NCBI GenBank assembly: GCA_021397845.1
Contig: CM038044.1
Coordinates: 62,099,851 to 62,163,850, forward strand
DNA length: 64,000 bases
Source of the DNA: Areca catechu
Taxonomy: Eukaryota; Streptophyta; Magnoliopsida; Arecales; Arecaceae
Reading direction: 5' to 3'
Position 1 is the first letter of the stretch, and each line of letters begins with the position of its first letter. The position numbers and the translations under genes are program-made. Below, in pieces: positions 21,004 to 31,684 of the stretch. Below the pieces are notes generated by a model. That model searched no databases, was not told the DNA's origin, and saw only the letters and a program-made list of their open reading frames with translations.

Positions 21004-23155
21004 TTGCCTAGATCGCCATGGCCTGTAGCTCTGACATGGCATGGACTCGTCGGGCTCCCATTGGGTGCTCGATTTTCTTCAGACATAGCCTACAAAAAAG
21101 AGGAGACCCGGGCTAGGAATTTTGGTGGGGACACTCTGATGATCAAGTCAGTTTGGGATGATCAAGGAAAACAAAATCTCTGTGGTGAAGAGCTGTGGGA
21201 CACTCCTCATAGAGGGTGAAAGATGGAATTGAAATGGAGAGATAGGGTAGAGTGGAGATCAAAGAACTGGGAGGTTCTTTTGTCTAGTTTCTTGCCCATT
21301 TTCTCTCTAAGTCTTACCAGTTGCCTCTCTCTCTCCTTTCGAGGATCCTTTCTTCTATTTTTATATGAGTTGGAGTGGCCCAAACCAAGCTTGGGGCTTC
21401 ATTAAGATGTTCCTTTCCTTGTATCCCTTTCTGGAGGGGTTTTTCTTTGTCTGTTGCCTCTCCCTTCAGACCGGTCCTTTAAAGGAGATCCTTCTATTTG
21501 GTCTTAATCCTCGGTGTATTACAAATCTTGTCCCTCTAGTGGTGCAATTTTCCGTGGGAGGGGCGGGTGCCACGTCGTCGAGCCTCGAGCCATGGTGGAG
21601 CATTTTCCTTCTAGGAGGGATCATGGTGTGTCACAAGGCCTGTGGCCTTCCACTCTTCATGGAGGAAGTTCATGTTTCGTGTCACGAGGATCACTGTCCT
21701 CGGTTGCACGATTGTTGACGTGGTGGTGCACCATAGGGCATGGAGCCTGGCGGAGCATGCATTACACAGGACATGTAGGTGGCACATTACAGGGTTTGAA
21801 TTTTCTAGCAGGGCATGCAGCACTTCTAGAGAAGTTGCAGGTAGCCGGAAGCTTTCACGTTACAGTTTGTATCTCTGCCAGTCCTCCCTCTTTTCACTAT
21901 AGGCAAAAACTTTGAACTCGGTAGGAGGAGATGGAGAGCCCAATCTGGTGAGCTTGACTCCGGAAGCAGGAGCACGATCCCGATGGGCGTTCGACCCTGG
22001 ATGCGGGGTCTACCTTCAGAGGGCATGGGCAAGACTTTGGCTAGGTGCTCAACCCCAGATTTGAGGGGCTACCTTGGCATGCATGAGCACGACCCAGACT
22101 GGTAGCTTCCTTAGATGGAGGGCTTACGTTATGAGCCCAACCTCGGTTGGGAGCTGACCTTGGGTGGATGGCTCACCTTGGCATGCATGAGGATGACCCT
22201 GGCAAGGAGCAGACCTTAGATGGAGGGCTCATACTATGAGCATGACCCCAGCTGGGAGCTAACATCTGATAGAGGGCTCGCCTTGGGATGCATGAGCATA
22301 ACCCTGGTTGGGAGCTAACCTTAGATGGAGGGCTTGTCCTATGAGTATGACCCTAGCTGGGAGCTGACCTTGGATGGAGGGCTCACTATGGCATACATGA
22401 GCATGATCATGGTCGAGAGAAGACATCAGACGGAGGACTCATCCTATGAGTATGTCCCCTGCTAGGAGCTAACATCATTTAGATGGCTCGCCTTGGCATG
22501 CACAAGCATGCCCCCAGTCGGGAGCTAACCTCAGACAGAGGGCTTGCCCTATGAGCATGACCCCGGCTAGGAGCTGACCTCGGATGGAGGGCTTACCTTG
22601 GCATGCATGAGCATGACCCCGACCAGGAGTTGACCTCAGACAAAGGGCTCACCCTATAAGCATGACCCCGGCTAGGAGCTGACCTCGGATGGAGGGCTCA
22701 TCTTCAGGTCTTCAATTAGGCACCGCATCCTGGTGGCACTTTCCACCCACATGGCTACCAGCTATTGCCGTCATGGGCTCCACGTCAGTAGTTATGCCAT
22801 ATCAGATGCCCCGCACACTCGAGCCTGAGGATCGAAGTGGTGCTCGGGGTGATGTGAGTAATAATCATGCTGATGTGGAGGGATGCATTTTATGTGCTTA
22901 ATGCCTCAAGCACCAATGCTCCAAAGATCATGCATCCATCCTAATGAAGCGATGCAATGCTAGCCTTCCTTTAAGGTCTCCATAATTACTGCACCGGAAT
23001 CAACACGAGCACCTCCAAATCGAAGCATCGCCCTCAGTAGATCCTGACACATGGTGAGCTTCGGTTGACTAGGAGACAAAGAGGTCCACACCTTCAACTC
23101 GTACAAGACGACGGGACTCTATAGGTGCTTGAAAGGGACTTGCCCTCCTACCCCC
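21004..23155 (-). repeat. Probable 3' LTR of the Tat element, distal part
   Basis: GC-rich and non-coding. Read on the minus strand, its last 170 bases (21170-21004) have TTGATCATCAGAGTGTCCCC, then CCCGGGTCTCC and TTTTTTGTAGGCTATG, resembling ends of plant Tat LTRs as I remember them. It holds a 105-bp tandem array (22070-22700). The overlapping ORFs at 21223-22901 are accidental long frames caused by the composition. Where the LTR begins is uncertain: a purine-rich minus-strand run at 28928-28876 followed by TGACTTGCTAG would suit, which would put about 100 bp of LTR on the other side of G2. Confidence 0.55.
22070..22700. repeat. Tandem array, ~105-bp unit of two half-units, 6 copies
   Basis: CCTTGGCATGCATGAGCATG or a close variant starts near 22072, 22176, 22281, 22386, 22491 and 22596, a steady spacing of about 105 bp. 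Between these sits a shorter half-unit with CCCTATGAGCATGACCCC in place of the CATGCATG block; both halves share GGAGCTGACCTCGGATGGAG. So a ~50-bp ancestral unit became a dimer, which was then amplified. Confidence 0.85.
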
Positions 23156-24526
23156 TGACTAGTACAGTCACCAGGATCAGAAAGAGGCTGCACCCAAATT
23201 AGAGCTCATTATGGATTGCTTAGGCATTTGAGTCTATCAGTTTTTGAGTCCTGCCAGTCCTGTAATAGAGTTAAATCAATTAAGCCCATTGGTTTTCATC
23301 TTGAGTCCTGTAATTTTGTTTTCTTTCGTTCGAATCAAGTTCAAGATAAGAGCCACTAGTCTCCACTTAAACAAAGATTTCATGCACCACCTCCATTGGT
23401 CCCCTCTGAAGCAAAGAAGGAAGACGTCATGTGCCACCTCCACTGGTCCCCACTTAAGCCGCCCCAAGCAAAGGAAGAAACAAAGTGGTGCCCCCTCCTT
23501 TCTCTCCTTATTTCCATGAGATTCAAATGGGTGTGCCACCTTCTTCCACCAACTTGGAAGCTTTCCAAATTTGAAATGAGATGCCCCACTTAGAAATCTT
23601 TGACCAAGCATGAAAGGAAAAAGGCACCCTACTTGGAAGTCCTTGACCACCGAAGCATGAATGGCACTCCCCTTTTTTCTCTCATAGTTTTAGGTATGTA
23701 TTCGAATTTCAAAAGGGGTCTTGGATGATTAATAAGTACCCCCCCTATCATCTTGTAAGAAATGAATTTTGATGAATGAAAAGATTTCTTATACTTCCTG
23801 TGCTCTTTGCATCGATGCTCCATGAGAGAGAGGGTGTGAGGCCCAAACCAACCTATTCTCTAGGTTCCAAAGCCTAATCTCTCTTCCAAGCCCTAGTCGC
23901 TAAGAGTTCCACCTCCAAGCCCTAGCTGTCAAGCATCCCTCTTTCAAGTCTCCAGGTGAGAAGCTTCCTCCTCACTAAGACTCTTCCATGCCAAGCCTCA
24001 TCCACACCAAGATCCATCTTCCATAGCTATTCCCTACCCCTCTCTACTCAAAGTTTCCTTTCCACTTCAATCTCTTCTTCGATAGGTCTCTAACTTTGTT
24101 GCTTGCAGGATCCCCTGAGTATCTAAATCCGTAGAGGTGGTCATCCTTGCCTTGGAACCCTAGACCTGAAAGTCGACGAATATGCCAGAGTAACGTTTCC
24201 TCATCTAGGCACCAACCCCCTCGAGTGCTAAGAAATCCAACTACGAAGAAGGGATCATTGCATGGTACAAACCCCCCTAACCTTAGGTCTGACTTGTTGA
24301 AGAAGGCACTAGTCCTAACTGTAAGTGGTTTCTCAACCCTTGGATCCTCTTTCTTTGTCATTTGGGTGAGTTCATTATGCGGGATAGTGCTCTTTTCTCT
24401 TCTTGTAATCAATCCCAGCATATTCTCTACTCCTCTGGAAGAATAAACCATATAGATCTAAATCGTTGCTCATCCGAAATAGCTTTTCTTTTATATCGAT
24501 GTCTTCATACATTTCATCCCGCATCA
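23156..24526 (+). repeat. G2 5' LTR
   Basis: Starts TGACTAGTACAGTCACCAGG, an altered form of the family start TGGTGTGGGCACCA, and ends CATCCCGCATCA. It aligns throughout with 27411-28774, including the matched accidental ORFs (23244-23519 with 27531-27770; 23276-23650 with 27614-27886; 24044-24451 with 28328-28606). Those repeated frames are LTR copies, not a gene family. Confidence 0.88.
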
Positions 24527-24529
24527 ATT

Positions 24530-24541
24530 TAGTATCACAGC
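24530..24541 (+). other. G2 primer-binding site (tRNA-Met), degenerate
   Basis: TAGTATCACAGC, four bases after the 5' LTR, is two changes from TGGTATCAGAGC, the complement of the initiator tRNA-Met 3' end used by many plant elements. Confidence 0.65.
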
Positions 24542-25502
24542 ATGGTGATTAGGACTTATTTTGCATAGTGCTAAAATTCTGTATATTAAGGATTGATCTG
24601 AAAGTTCTCTTCATAACATTCTAGATCCTAGTTTTCATTAGTATTTTTCATTAATATTTCCAGTTCAAAAACCAGGACTGAAATCTTCCTCATAGATTTC
24701 ATATCTGAGATTTAAAAAAAAATTACATTGTTTTCATTCTTTGATCTAGGGTTTCATGCCTCCTGAGTGGGTATACTAAAGTATACTATCATGACCCATA
24801 GGAGTAATGAGCTACAGCCGGACGTGAAAATCCTTAAGTTAAAGGTTTGATGTGCTAATTGTTTGCTCGATGTGTGATTGCATGACTTGCCTAACTGATT
24901 ACTTGAAATGCATGATTTTCTTTTATTAGCACATTGAACACCCCAAAGTTTTCTGGCACATTACAAAACTGAATTGCTTAGGTAATTTAGTTTTCATGAT
25001 GAGTAGAATTTGCTTGTGCATTCATATTTAAGATATCTAAGGGCAATTCTATCCAAGATAAGGGAAGGATTTCATCACCTTTCCTTGGCCCACAAATAAC
25101 CACCCTCATTTGCATTGATCCTAAGTCCTAATTTAAAATCGAGTAAGAACCTAAACTAGGGACATCAACAAGTCAAGTTCAAGGTATTGTGTTGAGACTT
25201 GTGTAACTCAATTCTTCACTTACTCCTAGAAATAGGTGTCTAAGGCCCTGGGGTCTAACGGCAAATGCCTTAAGCAAAACTATGGTTTTTAATTAGGACC
25301 CTGCAAGATCAGGGGGAGCCTCCCACACTCCCACCTCTTACCTAGCCAGTTAAAAGGGTAATTGTAGATTTGATTGTATAGAGTCAATTCATTCTACATT
25401 GAGCTTCTAGGTCTAGGAAACCCATAGAATGAGTTTCTGTACTGCATAACCACTAGATCAGGAACCCCATACCAACAATCCCAAACCCAACCAAGTATCA
25501 CC
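24542..25502 (+). other. Untranslated leader of G2
   Basis: No gene seen. From about 25040 it matches the G1 leader (240-640). It ends ACTGCATAACCACTAGATCAGGAACC, where the gag start ATG of G1 and G3 is ATA; the first usable ATG is at 25503. Confidence 0.7.
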
Positions 25503-26040
25503 ATGGACCCAAATCTTGAAACTTTGTTGAGAACCATGACTGAACATTGCAAACAACTAAATAATAGGTTTAACCAAATGGAGGAGCGAATTGGGACCCT
25601 TGAAGAGACCCATAAAGCCCGTACTAATCCTGAATCAGCTAGATCAATTCTCTTTGGTCCCAGAACCCATCACCATGATCCCACCCCTGAACATGACCAT
25701 AGACACCCACACCAAGACTTCACTGATTCAGAGGAAATAGCCCTTAGGAACATTCTCCTTGATGCACCCACCTTTGATGGAAATCTAGACCCTAAGGTGT
25801 ACGTTGATTAGGAGAATGACATCGATCTATATTTTGAATTGTATGAGATGTCGGAAAAGAAAAAGTTCAAATTTGCTAAACTTTTGTTAGTCCGACAAGA
25901 TAGGTTGTGTTGGAAAAATGTTGAGTGCATTTGTCATCAGAGAAGAGACATGCCTTGAGCCACATGGAGAGCCATGAAGATCAAACTTAGAGAAAAGTAC
26001 TTATCCATGTCCTATGAGCAGAGGGGACCCATAACCCATT
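25503..26040 (+). pseudogene. gag: G2 gag, N-terminal part
   Basis: Opens MDPNLETLLRTMTEHCKQLN, then RFNQMEERIGTLEETHKA, matching G1 from 703. It continues ALRNILLDAPTFDGNLDPKV and, past a stop at 25809, DIDLYFELYEMSEKKKFKFA. This stretch shows the gag uninterrupted at the place where the solo LTR sits in G1. After AMKIKLREKYLSMSYEQRG (about 26020) the rest of the gag core present in G1 is missing: a deletion joins it to a proline-rich linker. The CCHC knuckle is absent. The original MTTRLGT start codon is lost. Confidence 0.85.
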
Positions 26041-26640
26041 AACCCAAATCCAATAGGATTAGTATAGCTAGATATAAGCCAAGTGCTGGTCAAATTCTCC
26101 TTAGCCGACCCACCCCTACTATCCCATTTGTTCATAAGGATGACATTGAAGAGGAAATATACATGGCAGACCCAAAACTATTTGACCGAGAAAATACTTA
26201 GACTAAAGCTGTATTAGAAGAACAATTAAAAGAAGAGAAACTATGAGGAGTATAACACTACCACCACAAGGGCTTTACTTGAGAAAATACTAGAAGAAAA
26301 TCAAATTATAGAGCCTAGTCTTGAGTTCAAGAATACGAGAAAATTAGTGAGGATATGGTTTCTTCAATTTAGTACCTTCAGGGAGAATTCACTCCTTCAA
26401 TCCCGATTAAAGATCTCTTTCCTAAAATGGTTGACTCATCCTTCCATAAAATGGACCTTTTATCGCTTGTAGATATAAATCAATGCCCAAACCTTAAGGT
26501 CATCCCCATTAATCAAAGACTATTCCATGATTCATCTTCTTATTTTCTACCCTATCCTAAGGCTTCCAATCTTCTAAAACCACTCGATTACACTTTGTTG
26601 AGATTAACAGGTTGCATAAATCCTTTGAGCACGTTAGATT
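26041..26640 (+). pseudogene. G2 middle segment, unrecognised
   Basis: Follows the gag linker (PTPTIPFVHKDDIEEEIYMAD) and is not found in G1. It is acidic with repeated short pieces (AVLEEQLKEEKL; ALLEKILEENQIIEPSLEFK), then STFRENSLLQ-like and PIKDLFPKMVDSSFHKMDLL, SLVDINQCPNLKVIPINQRL and SYFLPYPKASNLLKPLDYTL. The same segment is in G4 (52793-53250), so it belongs to the element family. I recognise no domain. It might be a remnant of a non-autonomous gag-like ORF or of sequence picked up between gag and integrase. Confidence 0.5.
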
Positions 26641-27410
26641 TGCTACTTATTTTTGGAAGACCTTATGGCATTTATTAGGAGTCCATATAAAATTTTCATC
26701 TGCATGTCACCCACCAACCAAGAGTCAGGCACAAAGTTATAGTTAAAGATTTAATAAATTTCTTTTGATAGGAATGCATAATCAAACCTATAATTTATTA
26801 GGTGTTGGTACGAGTCATATACACAACATGTTAGAAATTTGCATCTGAGCAATGAAACTTAAATGCATATTCTAATTCCCGAAAAATGAGTTAAAGAGTT
26901 TGCTAAGAAAGACTACGTGATGATTAGGCTTAGACTTGAACAGCTTTCTCCAAGAACTGTGAAAAAGTTACATGCCCATGGAGTTGAACCTTTCAAGGTG
27001 ATAAAGAAAGTTGGACCTAATGCCTATGTGCTCGAGTTACCACCGAAATTTGGCATTAGCCCAACCTTGAACATTTCAGATCTAGTTGAGTATAAGGAGC
27101 CAGCAATGATACCTAGTGAGCTATTTGGACTTGACCCAATTCTTGAAAAAGAACCTTCACCCGAGTGTCCACCAATCAATTTACTTGAGTGGCAAAAATG
27201 GATTGAGCATATTCTAGATGACCAAGTTGTTACTACCTAGAACAGAGGCTACTAGTGTTATTTGGTTCATTGGCAAGGTCGACCAGAATATGAAGAATCA
27301 TGGATCACTCAAAAGGATTTGTATTGCATCGACCCAGACCTATTAGAGCAATACCAGAGTCAGAATGACCCTTACTCGATGGGGTCGAGTTCCTCCAACC
27401 TCGGGAGAAT
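26600..27410 (+). pseudogene. pol: G2 integrase end and chromodomain
   Basis: The unrecognised segment passes into integrase at GCATAAATCCTTTGAGCACG (26617-26636), aligned with G1 near 6900-6935, then TTTTTGGAAGACCTTATGG aligned with G1 IWKTLWHLLG. The first catalytic Asp and the zinc finger are gone. The C-terminal part is well kept: MIRLRLEQLSPRTVKKLHAH, VIKKVGPNAYVLELPPKFGI, PTLNISDLVEYKEPAMIPSE (from 26917), then KWIEHILDDQVVTT and, after a stop, YLVHWQGRPEYEESWITQKD, DPDLLEQYQS. This is the best preserved chromodomain-like tail in the window. Confidence 0.85.
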
Positions 27411-28774
27411 TGGTGTGGGCACCAAGATCAGAAAGAGGCTACACCCAAATCAGAGCTCATTATGGATTGCTTAGGCATTTGAGTCCAACAATTTTTGAGT
27501 CCTGTCAATCCTATAATATAGTTAAGTCAATTGAGCCTATTGGTTTTCATCTTGAGTCCTGTAATTTTGTTTTCTTTCATTCAAGTTAAGTCCAAGAGGA
27601 AAGCCACTGGTCCCTACTTAAATAAAGATTTTATGCACCACCTCCACTGGTCCCCGCTAAAGCAAAGAAGGAAGATGTCATATGCCACCTCCACTGGTCC
27701 CCACTCAAGCCGTCCCAAGCAAAGGAAGAAACAAAGTGGCGCCCCCTCCTTTCTCTCCTTATTTCCATGAAATTCAAATGGGCGCCCCACCTTCTTCTCC
27801 CACCAACTTGAAAGCTTTTCAAATTTCAAAAGAGGTGCCCCACTTGGAAATCTTTGACCAAGCATGAAAGGAAAGAGGTTCTCCACTTGGAAGTCTTTGA
27901 CTGCCCAAGCATGAAAGGCACTCCCCTTTTCTCTCTCCTTGTTTTAGGCATGTATTCGAATTCCAAAAGGGGTCTTGGGTGATTAATAAGTTCCCCCCAT
28001 CTCCTCTTGTGAGAGATAAATTTTGATGAATGAAAAGTTTTTTTATAGTTCCTGTGCTCATTTCATTGACGCTTCGTGAGGGAGAGGGGTGAGGCCCAAA
28101 CCAACCTAGTTCTCTAAGTTCCAAACCCTAATCTCTCTTCCAATCCCTAGCCACCAAGAGTTCTTCCTCCAAGCCCTAGCCAACAAGCATCCCTCCTTCA
28201 AGTCTCCAAGCGACAAGCTTCCTCCTCACCAAGACTCTTCCATGCCAAGCCTCATCCATGCTAAAATCCATCTTCCATAGCCATTCCCTACACCTCTCTA
28301 CTCAAAGTTTCCTTTCCCCTTCATTCTCTACTTTAATAGGTCTCTAACTCTATTGCTTGTAGGATCTCCTGGGTATCTTGATCCATAGAGGAGGTCATCC
28401 TTGCCTTGGAACCCCATACCTGAAAGTCGACGAATTCGCCAGAGTAACGTCTCCTTATCTAGGTGACAACCCCCTCGAGTGCTGAGAGATCCAACTGTAG
28501 AGAAGAGATCATTACATGATACAAACTCCCCTGACCTTAGGTCTGACTTATTGAAGAAGGCACTAGTCCTAATCGTAAGTGGTTTCTCAACCCTTTTCAT
28601 TATCATTTGGGTGAGTTCAGTCTACGGGATAGTGCTCTTTTCTCTTCTTGCAATCAATTCCAGCATATTCTTTACTTCTTCTTAGGAAAAATAAGGCATA
28701 TAGATTTGAATTGTTGCTCATTCAAAATAGCTTTTCTTTTATACTAATGTCTTCATGAATTTCATCCCGCATCA
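27411..28774 (+). repeat. G2 3' LTR
   Basis: The purine run CTCGGGAGAAT precedes the start TGGTGTGGGCACCAAGATC; the end is CATCCCGCATCA. It aligns with the 5' LTR throughout. Confidence 0.9.
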
Positions 28775-28986
28775 CTTACCCCTTAAGGGTGTTTCGAGGG
28801 CAGAAGGTTGCTCTGCTCATCTTCTTTTCTAGTCTTCTTCCTTGCTCTAGAGTTTGAAGTTTCTAGCAAGTCAAATCTCTCCCTCCTTCTTCTTCCTTCC
28901 TTTGCTTCTTCTGTTCTTCTCCTTCAGCCTGTGCTAGAGGTGCTCTCATTAGATCTCTAGGTTTCATTCTTTGCTTTGCAAAGACC

Positions 28987-31213
28987 ATGAGTTCCTTCGA
29001 TGGTGGGCACCATCGCTCAGATTTTTTCAGTGAAGCGGGTCCATCCCAGCCAAGGCCTCCTTCCTTAGATAGCAAGAAGGAGGAAGCTCCTTTTGTAGTC
29101 CACAGGGATCCCCACCAACCGAGGATTGTTATTGGATGCCTTGCGGCTCCTCCACCTCCTCCTTCTATTCCCATCAGGGAGACGGGACCTCCTCCCCCTT
29201 CCGCTCCTATCAAGGAGTCCGGCGGTTCCTCCGGCATTGCTTTGGTGATGATTGGTGGGGACCTCCTCCATGTTCGGAGAGCATTTGGGATCCCTTACTG
29301 CATTCAGCTTTCTATTCCAAGACCGAAGGAACGGGTTACTTCTAGTGGCCAGAGCCGAATCGCTCTCTATATGAAGACTTCTTCTTCAGTGCTCTTCGCC
29401 TTCCCTTCCATCCCTTCTTCCTCTTTTTTCTGAGCAATTATCACTTGGTCCTGGTCCAGCTTTCTCCCAACACTGTCCAACTATCTTCTGCTTCATTATT
29501 CTCTGCCACTTCCACAGGACCTTCCTCCATCAAGGTATGGAAGTTAGGTTTCTTTTTGCCTCAGTTAAGTGGGTGGACTAGGTTTGGATTGACCAAGACT
29601 GCTCCCCAACTGACAATCTATAGTTGAGCCAGCCGATAAAGAGATATTCAACCAGCTCATCACTTCTAAGGTTCCAGCTCTTTGGGATCTATTGACTAAG
29701 CAAAACCTAGTCGATGCCGGAGTCAGCCAGGCCCCACCTCAGGGTAAGGCTTGATACCAGGCTTCTTTTTTCTTTTTCTGAGTTTGATATCTACTTTTGA
29801 TAAATGACTAACCATTCTTTTTTATGCTTCACATAGATGAGGTTCTCAATGGACGAGCTCCAAAGCATGTCCAGGAAGAGAGCCACCTCCACAGGCCCCG
29901 AGGGGGAGCCTATGAAGAGGGCCTGGGAAGAACCGGGATGGAGACCCACTGGTGAGCTTGCTAGGAGGGGGCCTCCTGCTGCACCGGCCACACATTAGCT
30001 AGCTTCTCATCCTCCAACCTGAGAGCCCCATGGGGAGGCCTGACCAGGAGAGGGGGCCACACCAGCACCTTTAGTGGCCCTCGTGCGAATCGAAGCTCCA
30101 CCGTAGTCAGAGGTGGAAGAGGTGCTGGGAGACATAGCCACCAAGAGCCCAGCACCACCGTGTGGGGATAGGCCTTCTGCCAACTGGTCTGCCATCGCCG
30201 TGTCCCCACCAGCCACTACCCTGGGAACACTTGGAGCCATCTGAGATGCCGAGGTTAGGGCCAAAGAAAATATCCCTCATCATGCCTCGGGATGCCAGGT
30301 TGACGAAGGATGGGAAGTTAGCCGAAGATGTGCTGACCACCCTACCTAGCCATTGGACCACCAAGAGAGGACCAGTCGACCAGTGGTGGACATCTTCACC
30401 GGGGTGTTCCCCCGTCTCTTCTCGGTAGGCCACCTTATTAGTTACTTCACTTTCTTTCCTTTTATTTGCAAAGGTTCTGACCGTCGTTCATCATGTAGGT
30501 GGCCCTCGATGTCTAGCTCCTTAGGGATTCTTACCTAGGGATGATGAAGAGGGAGTCCCACTCTGGAAGGAGAGGGATGAGGCCCAGGCCCAGGTTGCCC
30601 AGGTTCAAGAGCTGGAGGGCCAAATGAAGGTCCTCCAAGACCAACTGTCTAGTGCCGAGGCAAGGGTGACCAGCTTGGAGAAGAAATCCACCGAGCTCGA
30701 GACTACCCTAAAGGAAGAGAAGGGGGAGAGCCTCTACAGGGCAGAGAAGTTAGCTACCTCCATAGTGGAGGTGGCCTGCCTAGAGGGGTAGTGCAGAGTC
30801 TCCAAGTGTAGCTCACTGAGAAGGTGGCTAAGACCGTGCCCACCTTGGAAAAGGCCACGGCATCCATCGTGCTGATGGATATTGCCAAGAAAGAAGCTAC
30901 CAAGGCTGTCTCCAAATTCAAGGCATCCGAAGCCTTTAGGGATGAGGCTGCTGAGGCAATGTTGGAATTCTATCACTTAGGGTTCAACGATTTCTATAGC
31001 AAGGCCATCCATCTTCTCAGGTCGAAGGGGTTAGAGAACATCCTTCCCGAGCTACCTTTTCTAGCCCAACCAAGGATGTCCGTCACTAAGATAAAGATGG
31101 AGCCAGAGCCAGAGGCGATCATGGTCAAAGCTGAAGCTGCTACCATCCAGGACCCGTCGCTATCGGGAGGGGCCACTCGCTGGCCCAGAAAGGAGCCGGC
31201 AAGCGAGGCTTAA
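28987..31213 (+). pseudogene. Antisense ORF of the Tat element, probably three exons
   Basis: Lies on the strand opposite to the Tat pol. From 28987, 148 open residues have a Pro-rich region (PPPPPSIPIRETGPPPPSAP) and FGIPYCIQLSIPRPKERVTS, then a shifted frame VQLSPNTVQLSSASLF and KVWKLGFFLPQLSG; this order resembles a large family of plant retrotransposon-linked proteins. A likely intron 29744-29836 (donor AGGGTAAGG, pyrimidine-rich end, acceptor TTCACATAG) and another at 30425-30498 (GTAGGC to ATGTAG) join to a coiled coil (WKERDEAQAQVAQVQELEGQ; LQDQLSSAEARVTSLEKKST) and to 30824-31213 (SKFKASEAFRDEAAEAMLEF; GFNDFYSKAIHLLRSKGLEN). Stops (29433, 29625, 30000, 30789) show decay. Function unknown. 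Confidence 0.65.
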
Positions 31214-31231
31214 AGTTTTTCTTCCCCGTAA

Positions 31232-31275
31232 CTTAGATTTTGGAAGGCTTCCCGATTTGTCGGGAGCCTTCATAG
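31232..31275 (+). terminator. Hairpin in the 3' region of the antisense ORF
   Basis: GAAGGCTTCCCGA and TCGGGAGCCTTC form a 12-bp stem with one bulge and a 4-base loop (about 31243-31271), 30 bp after the stop codon, followed by a T-rich stretch near 31305. It may be part of a transcript end; a role is not shown. Confidence 0.35.
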
Positions 31276-31684
31276 GATGTAAAGGAAACATTCATCAATG
31301 AAGATATATTTTTTCTTTCCATCTGATGTGCCTTATTTGCTTGTCTCCTTTTTTCTTTCTCCCTTTTTTTTCGGGGGGGCCTTGATGTACTTCCATAGAA
31401 TCTTTCTGAAAGAATCCTTCAAAGCATGTGAGGGACTTATCTTTGTAATGAAGGAATAGTCCAACTCAGCTGATGTACTTAGCTTGGGTTTATCTTTTTT
31501 ATTCAATTCCTTTACCCCTTTGCATGGTAAGGAAATAGACTTCATGATCGCCATAGGTGTGCACCTCTCCCATGTCTTAGTTGCTACAGGTTGATTCTAG
31601 AGCCTTAGGATTGGCATGAAGATTCTAGGAAACACTTCGTCCCTCCTTTTCTTTTGGCCTTGAAGCCATGCCTACCTGAGTGCA
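31276..31684. other. Untranslated region of the Tat element
   Basis: No coding potential recognised. The minus-strand ORF at 31333-31554 (73 residues, lysine-rich) matches nothing I know. A homopolymer-rich stretch (TTTTTTTTCGGGGGGG) is at about 31362-31378. Confidence 0.4.

Larger units (their letters stand above)
23156..28774 (+). mobile_element. Deleted gypsy chromovirus G2 with both LTRs
   Basis: Two LTRs of 1371 bp (23156-24526) and 1364 bp (27411-28774) enclose only 2.9 kb: primer site, leader, gag N-terminus, a middle segment of unknown origin, and the integrase end with chromodomain. Protease, RT, RNase H and most of the integrase are absent. It interrupts the Tat element. The flanks read CCTAC (23147-23151) and CTTAC (28775-28779), possibly an eroded target duplication, though the left copy would sit 4 bases off the TG end. 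The LTRs differ at about one base in ten by eye, so the insertion is old. Confidence 0.88.

Noticed and set aside
21223..22901. Several overlapping ORFs of 60-133 residues suggesting a host gene
   Set aside because: They overlap in many frames and both strands within GC-rich LTR sequence and a tandem array, with no recognisable domain.
23244..24451. ORFs repeated at 27531-28685, which could look like a duplicated gene pair
   Set aside because: They are the two LTRs of G2; the similarity covers the whole LTR including non-coding parts.
28863..29271. Minus-strand ORFs opposite the antisense ORF
   Set aside because: Shadows of the proline-rich plus-strand frame; Gly/Arg-rich composition follows from it.
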